From an uncultured Crocinitomix sp. (lineage in GTDB: Bacteria; Bacteroidota; Bacteroidia; Flavobacteriales_D; Crocinitomicaceae), in contig CAKZON010000114.1 in assembly GCA_937136425.1 (NCBI GenBank), positions 1 to 64,000 on the forward strand: a DNA stretch of 64,000 nucleotides. Direction: 5' to 3'. Positions 60,112 to 64,000 of this stretch are shown here, piece by piece. Numbering within the stretch: the stretch's first letter is position 1; every line of letters starts with the position of its first letter. The position numbers were made by a program, and so were the translations under genes. The notes beneath the pieces were generated by a model, which saw nothing but the letters and a program-made list of their open reading frames with translations, did not search any database and was not told where the DNA came from.

Positions 60112-60261
60112 GTTACAAAAATTAGATTTTTTTTTGTTTTGATCCGTACAAACAACAAATAATTAATTGATTTGGGTCATTTTTTTTATTCGGTTAAAAT
60201 AACTTTATAACCAAAAATCACCAAAGTTTTAACAAGCCTATTAATTATTACAATATTATTC

Positions 60262-60269
60262 TAAATTTG
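60262..60269 (+). promoter_or_regulatory. TAAATTTG promoter box upstream of gcvH
   Basis: The box matches the TAnnTTTG element. It lies 28 bases before the gcvH ATG, giving a predicted start near 60276 and a short leader. The -33 partner is weak. Confidence 0.45.
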
Positions 60270-60296
60270 TGATACACTTTTTAAAGAATTAAGAAC

Positions 60297-60674
60297 ATGA
60301 ATGTACCAGCGGATTTAAAATACACTAAAGACCACGAATGGGTTAAAGTTGAAGGCGATACTGCTACTATTGGAGTAACAGACTTTGCACAGAGTGAACT
60401 AGGTGATATTGTATACGTTGAAGTTGAAACAGAAGGAGACACTTTAGATAAAGAAGAAGTTTTTGGATCAATCGAAGCAGTAAAAACAGTTTCAGATTTA
60501 TTTATGCCAATTAGCGGAGAAATCACTTCGTTTAATGAAGAATTAGAATCTAATCCAGAAGTTGTTAATACGGATCCTTACGGTGAAGGGTGGATGATTA
60601 AAGTTGCTATTTCTGATCAGTCAGAAATTGATGCTTTAATGTCTGCAAGTGATTACGAGGCATTAATTGGTTAA
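60297..60674 (+). CDS. gcvH: glycine cleavage system H protein
   Basis: A 125-residue lipoyl carrier. Lys63 in [13 protein letters not shown] is the lipoyl attachment site; [24 protein letters not shown] and [13 protein letters not shown] are family typical. H protein shuttles the aminomethyl group between the P and T proteins in glycine degradation. The other gcv genes are not in the window. A VanZ-family gene overlaps its end by eight bases. Confidence 0.95.
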   Translation: MNVPADLKYTKDHEWVKVEGDTATIGVTDFAQSELGDIVYVEVETEGDTLDKEEVFGSIEAVKTVSDLFMPISGEITSFNEELESNPEVVNTDPYGEGWMIKVAISDQSEIDALMSASDYEALIG

Positions 60675-61065
60675 GAGGTTTCTTTACCATATCCCTTGGA
60701 TAATTTGGCTTTTAATCATTATGGTTTTGAGCCTAGTTCCCGGAGATCAGCTTCCAAGCATTAAATTTGATTGGATCTCGATAGACTCCGCCGTACATTT
60801 CGGCATGTATTTCATCTTGAGCATCCTATTTTTATTCGGTTTTTTAACATTTGAAAAAAAAATCAAAAAAAAACTGAACCTTTCAAATTTACAGTTGTAC
60901 GGAGTAGTGATATTGGTTGGTATATTGATTGGATATGCCATAGAACTAATACAGGGGAATTTTATCTTTCGGCGGTATTTTGATGTAGCTGATATTGTAA
61001 TGAATAGTTTTGGTACAATTTTTGGTGTAATCATGTACAGTTTGACTGGTAGAAAATTAACATAA
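60667..61065 (+). CDS. VanZ-family membrane protein
   Basis: A 132-residue polytopic protein with four predicted helices (about 7-24, 43-62, 74-96 and 108-126). The VanZ signature shows as [20 protein letters not shown] and [29 protein letters not shown]. VanZ proteins are of unclear role, originally linked to teicoplanin resistance and widely present in cell-envelope settings. It overlaps gcvH and is therefore cotranscribed with it. Confidence 0.8.
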   Translation: MVKRFLYHIPWIIWLLIIMVLSLVPGDQLPSIKFDWISIDSAVHFGMYFILSILFLFGFLTFEKKIKKKLNLSNLQLYGVVILVGILIGYAIELIQGNFIFRRYFDVADIVMNSFGTIFGVIMYSLTGRKLT

Positions 61066-61107
61066 ATTTAAAGCGCTCTTAATACAGATTTTTGTAATTT
61101 AGCGTTG

Positions 61108-61121
61108 TTCAAAATTTTGAA
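61108..61121. promoter_or_regulatory. 14-bp palindrome before tonB paralog 1
   Basis: TTCAAAATTTTGAA is a perfect palindrome ending one base before the ATG at 61123. It could form a leader hairpin or bind a regulator. The same start region of the second paralog carries ACCAAAATTCAA instead. Confidence 0.4.
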
Positions 61122-61122
61122 A

Positions 61123-61794
61123 ATGGAACTAAAAAAATCAAAAGAAGCAAACTTAGAGAACAAAAAGAACGGTTTTCGACTTGTAGGTCTTGTTATGATC
61201 TGTGCAATTGTCGGAATGGCTTTTGAGTACACTGGGTTTACAGCCTTGGAAGGCAACAACATTGTGCAAGAAAACACAATGGATGATGATTTAATCTTCG
61301 ATATACCTGAAGAAGAAGAGCCACCACCACCAGAAGAAGAAGCACCACCACCACCGCCAATCATTGAAGAAATTGAGGTTGTTGATGATGAAGAAGAAGT
61401 GGAAGATGTGGATTTATCTGTAGTGGATGATGTTGTTGATGAAGTTCCGGATGAAGAGCCGCCTGCACCAGTTGCGGAAAAGGTATTTGACTTTGTTGAA
61501 GTTGATCCAAGTTTCCCTGGTGGACCTGCTGCTATGAACCAATGGATTGTTGACAATGTAGAATATCCTGAATTAGCTCGTGAAATGGGTGAACAAGGTA
61601 TTGTTTATGTTAAATTCGTTGTTAACAGTAAAGGAAGCATTGAAAAAGTATCTATCCGTAAAGGAATTTCAGATGCATTGGATGCTGAAGCGAAAAGAGT
61701 TGTTAAAAAGATGCCTAAATGGGTTCCTGGTGAGCAAGCTGGAAAACCTGTAAGCGTAAACTTTACACTCCCTATTCACTTTAGACTAGGATAA
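61123..61794 (+). CDS. TonB-family energy transducer, paralog 1
   Basis: From ATG 61123 (MELKKSKEANLE) the protein is about 223 residues. A membrane helix lies at about 20-36 (LVGLVMICAIVGMAF), then a Pro- and Glu-rich periplasmic stalk (EEEPPPPEEEAPPPPP). A TonB C-terminal domain occupies about 130-223 (FPGGPAAMNQWIVDNVEYPELA, VKFVVNSKGSIEKVSIRKG, VKKMPKWVPGEQ, LPIHF). It transmits proton-motive energy to outer-membrane receptors. No ExbB, ExbD or receptor is in the window. It has a tandem paralog at 62044. The longer upstream start at 61105 is less likely. Confidence 0.85.
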   Translation: MELKKSKEANLENKKNGFRLVGLVMICAIVGMAFEYTGFTALEGNNIVQENTMDDDLIFDIPEEEEPPPPEEEAPPPPPIIEEIEVVDDEEEVEDVDLSVVDDVVDEVPDEEPPAPVAEKVFDFVEVDPSFPGGPAAMNQWIVDNVEYPELAREMGEQGIVYVKFVVNSKGSIEKVSIRKGISDALDAEAKRVVKKMPKWVPGEQAGKPVSVNFTLPIHFRLG

Positions 61795-61812
61795 AAAACA
61801 AAAAATTATATA

Positions 61813-61845
61813 AAACCGTTCTAATTTTTATTAGGACGGTTTTTT
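61813..61845 (+). terminator. intrinsic terminator after tonB paralog 1
   Basis: AAACCGTTCTAA and TTAGGACGGTTT pair with one wobble, and a T run follows. It is 19 bases after the stop codon. A similar hairpin follows the second paralog, so each gene is transcribed as its own unit. Confidence 0.75.
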
Positions 61846-61933
61846 TATGGAATAACATTTCGCCCTAACCTACTAGAACACCACAACAACACAACTAAAC
61901 TGCTCTCCATAAGCAACTTCACATGTTTTAAAA

Positions 61934-62039
61934 TTGAATTTTGGTATAATTCTTGGTGTTTACGAATTATGATTATCAAACGATAATTCTAACACCTAAG
62001 AGACTTCGCAATCTCTTAAGGCACTTAACCAAAATTCAA
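61934..62039 (+). ncRNA. nested inverted-repeat leader element before tonB paralog 2
   Basis: Three perfect stems are nested. An outer stem TTGAATTTTGGT (61934-61945) pairs with ACCAAAATTCAA (62028-62039). Inside lie GGTGTT-TAC-GAATTAT paired with ATAATTC-T-AACACC (61955-61996), and TAAGAGA paired with TCTCTTA (61997-62018). Drawn as RNA this is a three-way junction closing four bases before the ATG. It could be a cis-regulatory leader that hides or exposes the start, or a palindromic insertion element. No known riboswitch class was recognised. Confidence 0.55.
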
Positions 62040-62043
62040 AAAT

Positions 62044-62712
62044 ATGGAACTAAAAAAATCAAAAGAAGCAAACTTAGAAAAGAAAACTTTGAGCTTTCGC
62101 CTCATGGGACTCGTTATGGTTTGCGCCGTTGTTGGTATGGCATTTGAACACACCGAATATGAAGCAATAGATGAAGCACCAATCATTCAAGAAGAGTCAG
62201 ATATAATTTCATGCTTCTTCGACCCGCCACTGGTGGAACCAGTAGAAGAAGAGACTCCCCCTCCACCACCAATTCAAATTGAGGAACCAGTAATCGTTCC
62301 AGATGAAATAGAAGTAGAAGATCTTGATTTGTCTATTATTGAAATAATTCAAGAGGAAGCACCTATTGATCCTTCACCAATGTCTCCAGAACCAGAAATA
62401 ATTTACAACAATGTGGACATTGAACCAACCTTTCCTGGCGGATATGCAGCAATGAATCAATGGATTGTTGACAACATAAGCTACCCAGAACTGGCTAGCG
62501 AGATGGGTGAACAAGGAAAAGTTTATGTGGGATTTGTAGTAAACAAAAAAGGGAATATTGAAAAAGTTTCGATTCGTAAAGGAATCTCTGATGCTTTGGA
62601 TGCTGAAGCCAAACGCGTAGTTAAAAAAATGCCCAAATGGGTTCCTGGAGAAAAAAATGGCAAACCAGTAAGCTCTAACTTCACTCTTCCAATCCACTTT
62701 AAAATAGGATAA
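62044..62712 (+). CDS. TonB-family energy transducer, paralog 2
   Basis: A 222-residue paralog of the gene at 61123. The first 35 bases of both genes are identical, the membrane helix and C-terminal TonB domain are highly similar, and the stalk is more diverged (PLVEPVEEETPPPPPIQIEEP). Both proteins share FPGGYAAMNQWIV, PELASEMGEQGKVYVGF and VKKMPKWVPGE. The tandem pair may serve different receptors or conditions; different leaders (palindrome versus three-way junction) support separate control. Confidence 0.85.
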   Translation: MELKKSKEANLEKKTLSFRLMGLVMVCAVVGMAFEHTEYEAIDEAPIIQEESDIISCFFDPPLVEPVEEETPPPPPIQIEEPVIVPDEIEVEDLDLSIIEIIQEEAPIDPSPMSPEPEIIYNNVDIEPTFPGGYAAMNQWIVDNISYPELASEMGEQGKVYVGFVVNKKGNIEKVSIRKGISDALDAEAKRVVKKMPKWVPGEKNGKPVSSNFTLPIHFKIG

Positions 62713-62730
62713 AAAACACAAATTTTATAT

Positions 62731-62766
62731 AAATCCGTCTTGAAATCTATCAGGACGGATTTTTTA
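62731..62766 (+). terminator. intrinsic terminator after tonB paralog 2
   Basis: AAATCCGTC and GACGGATTT pair over nine positions with a T run, 19 bases after the stop. The stem closely resembles the terminator of paralog 1. Confidence 0.75.
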
Positions 62767-62908
62767 TGCCTTCAATCCTACAAAAGAATCAAAACTATTT
62801 TGTCGGCTACAAGAAATAACAATAGGAATTCGTTATTTTAAAAGGCAAGGCTTAATTTTGTAAAACTTCAATTGCAGATTGCTGGAATGATTAATTTGAT
62901 ACACTTAT

Positions 62909-63697
62909 ATGATATTATTATCTAAAATATTAAAACAACCAATAATCGCTAAGAAAGAACTTGTACTTGAGTTAATCTCTTATATTGATTTAACAACTTT
63001 AAGTGAATCTGACACCAAAGAAAGTGTTTTAGAACTAGTAAAAAAAGCAAATAAAGGATTTAAGGGCACACATCCAGCTGCAATATGTAGCTACGCCCGT
63101 TTTGGAAATTTAGTTCAAGAAAACCTTACCCCACCTATGCAAACAGTTGTGGTTGGAATGGGGTTTCCGTCTGGGCTAAGTACAACAGAAGAAAAAATTA
63201 TTGACGCTGAAACCATAGAGAAATCGGGCGCACAGGAACTCGATATTGTTTTGAATCATACCGATTATTTTGAAAACAACTACAATAAAATAACTACCGA
63301 AATAAAAAAAGTTAAAGCTGCACTTAAAGGAAAACACTTAAAAGTCATATTAGAAACTGGCGCGTTAAAAACAGCTGAAAATGTAAAAAAAGCAAGTAAA
63401 GTTGCTTGCAATGCAGGCGCAGATTTTATTAAAACGTCAACAGGTAAAATTCCTATAGGGTCAACTCCTGAAGCGGTATATGAAATGTGTTTGGTTATTT
63501 CGGACTATTATAAAAAAACTGGGCGCCGAGTAGGCATTAAACCCTCTGGTGGAATTCGCACATTTGAAGATGCTGCCCTCCTTCACTTAATAATAAAAAG
63601 CACACTTGGAAATGATTGGCTAAACCCAACCTTATTTAGAATTGGAGCAAGCTCATTATACGATAACTTGATTGAAAAATACAAGGAACTATCATGA
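62909..63697 (+). CDS. deoC: deoxyribose-phosphate aldolase
   Basis: A 262-residue TIM-barrel aldolase with YIDLTTLSESDTKE (start of the barrel, in place of IDHTLLKP), LDIVLN (Asp112), FIKTSTGK with Schiff-base Lys175, and GIKPSGGIRTFEDA with a second Lys (211). It splits 2-deoxyribose-5-phosphate into acetaldehyde and glyceraldehyde-3-phosphate. The N-terminus is longer than in short DeoC forms. Its stop overlaps the cysQ start, so the two genes are coupled. Confidence 0.9.
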   Translation: MILLSKILKQPIIAKKELVLELISYIDLTTLSESDTKESVLELVKKANKGFKGTHPAAICSYARFGNLVQENLTPPMQTVVVGMGFPSGLSTTEEKIIDAETIEKSGAQELDIVLNHTDYFENNYNKITTEIKKVKAALKGKHLKVILETGALKTAENVKKASKVACNAGADFIKTSTGKIPIGSTPEAVYEMCLVISDYYKKTGRRVGIKPSGGIRTFEDAALLHLIIKSTLGNDWLNPTLFRIGASSLYDNLIEKYKELS

Positions 63698-64000
63698 AGA
63701 AAAAAAACATCCAAATTGACTGGATAAAGGCAGCCGTTACTGCAGCCAAAGAAGCATCTGAAGCTATCCTTAAAATTTATGACACTGGATTTGAAGTTGA
63801 CTTAAAAGCAGACCAATCTCCAGTTACGGTGGCTGATAAAACATCTAGTCAGATAATTTCTAAACATCTTAGCAAAACTAATATTCAGATTATCTCTGAA
63901 GAAGAAGAAGCGGCTAGTTATACTGAAAGACAAAAACAAGAATATATTTGGATTATAGATCCACTTGACGGAACAAAAGAGTTTATTGCAAAAAATGGTG
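63694..64000 (+). CDS. cysQ: 3'(2'),5'-bisphosphate nucleotidase, partial
   Basis: Only about the first 102 residues are visible. SPVTVADKTSSQII and the IDPLDGTKEFIAKNG motif (metal-binding Asp residues of the inositol-phosphatase fold), plus the SEEEE acidic cluster, identify CysQ. The enzyme removes the 3' phosphate of adenosine 3',5'-bisphosphate made in sulfate and lipid metabolism. The ATG at 63694 overlaps the deoC stop by four bases. The gene runs off the right edge. Confidence 0.9.
   Translation, partial: MKKKNIQIDWIKAAVTAAKEASEAILKIYDTGFEVDLKADQSPVTVADKTSSQIISKHLSKTNIQIISEEEEAASYTERQKQEYIWIIDPLDGTKEFIAKNG

Noticed and set aside
61068-61556. Serine-rich minus-strand frame antisense to tonB paralog 1
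   Set aside because: It is the mirror of the Pro/Glu-rich stalk codons and has no credible start context or protein pattern.
1-64000. CRISPR arrays, insertion sequences or prophage genes
   Set aside because: No regularly spaced short repeats, transposase motifs or phage structural genes were seen in the window.

Overview
The window comes from a low-GC member of the Bacteroidota, most likely order Flavobacteriales. Supporting signs are several secreted proteins ending in type IX secretion (T9SS) sorting domains, lipoproteins with short SC-type lipoboxes, promoter-like TAnnTTTG boxes in place of a strong -10/-35 pair, a HYC_CC_PP protein, and TPR-bearing two-component kinases. The family cannot be fixed from this sequence. 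A single tRNA gene, tRNA-Leu(CAA), is present. No rRNA, CRISPR array, transposase or integrase gene was seen.

Positions 1-10034 are an accessory region. Every gene is on the minus strand, most are short and unrecognised, and they are separated by imperfect inverted repeats that resemble integron attC sites. Several of these sites begin directly at a stop codon, and three share an inner motif close to TTTCAGTTTAGCACTGA. The recognisable cargo is a DUF3050 protein, two GNAT-neighbourhood genes, a PLP-dependent group II decarboxylase with an AraC regulator, an endonuclease/exonuclease/phosphatase protein coupled to an unknown partner, and a protein with a class III nucleotide-cyclase-like domain. 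A 238-bp direct repeat (5288-5525 and 9879-10116) flanks the inner 4.6 kb. Each copy holds the last codons of an FG-GAP/ASPIC lipoprotein gene plus an adjacent noncoding site, and the copies diverge exactly after a GTT triplet. This suggests site-specific insertion next to the intact gene at 10035-13346.

Positions 13677-20393 hold a LytS-type TPR kinase and LytTR regulator, then a tight six-gene membrane module: two small membrane proteins, an unknown protein, two zinc-ribbon proteins, and an SPFH/SHOCT protein. Reiterated ACCGC boxes lie just upstream of the module. Positions 20729-27232 carry a T9SS cargo protein, an outer-membrane-like gene pair divergent from a NarL regulator/TPR kinase pair (a 23-bp palindrome lies between them), and a lipoprotein.

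Positions 27589-31123 look like a copper or redox divergon: a di-haem MauG/CCP peroxidase, a Usp-like protein and a HYC_CC_PP protein face an MbnP-like T9SS cargo protein. Two receiver-only proteins, a DUF4252-like protein, a large PKD T9SS type-B protein, a DEAD-like lone ATPase domain, ApbE and a 1742-residue protein with about 17 TPR-like repeats follow (31134-43600).

The remainder (43837-64000) is mostly housekeeping: an amino-acid-oxidase-like enzyme, MurQ, an AddB-like nuclease, Bcp, RecA, small stress enzymes, MazG, RfaE2, an LPG-synthase-like membrane protein, PanD, RF2, GcvH, VanZ, two tandem TonB paralogs, DeoC and the start of CysQ. The second tonB gene is preceded by a nested inverted-repeat element that folds on paper into a three-way junction ending four bases before the start codon.
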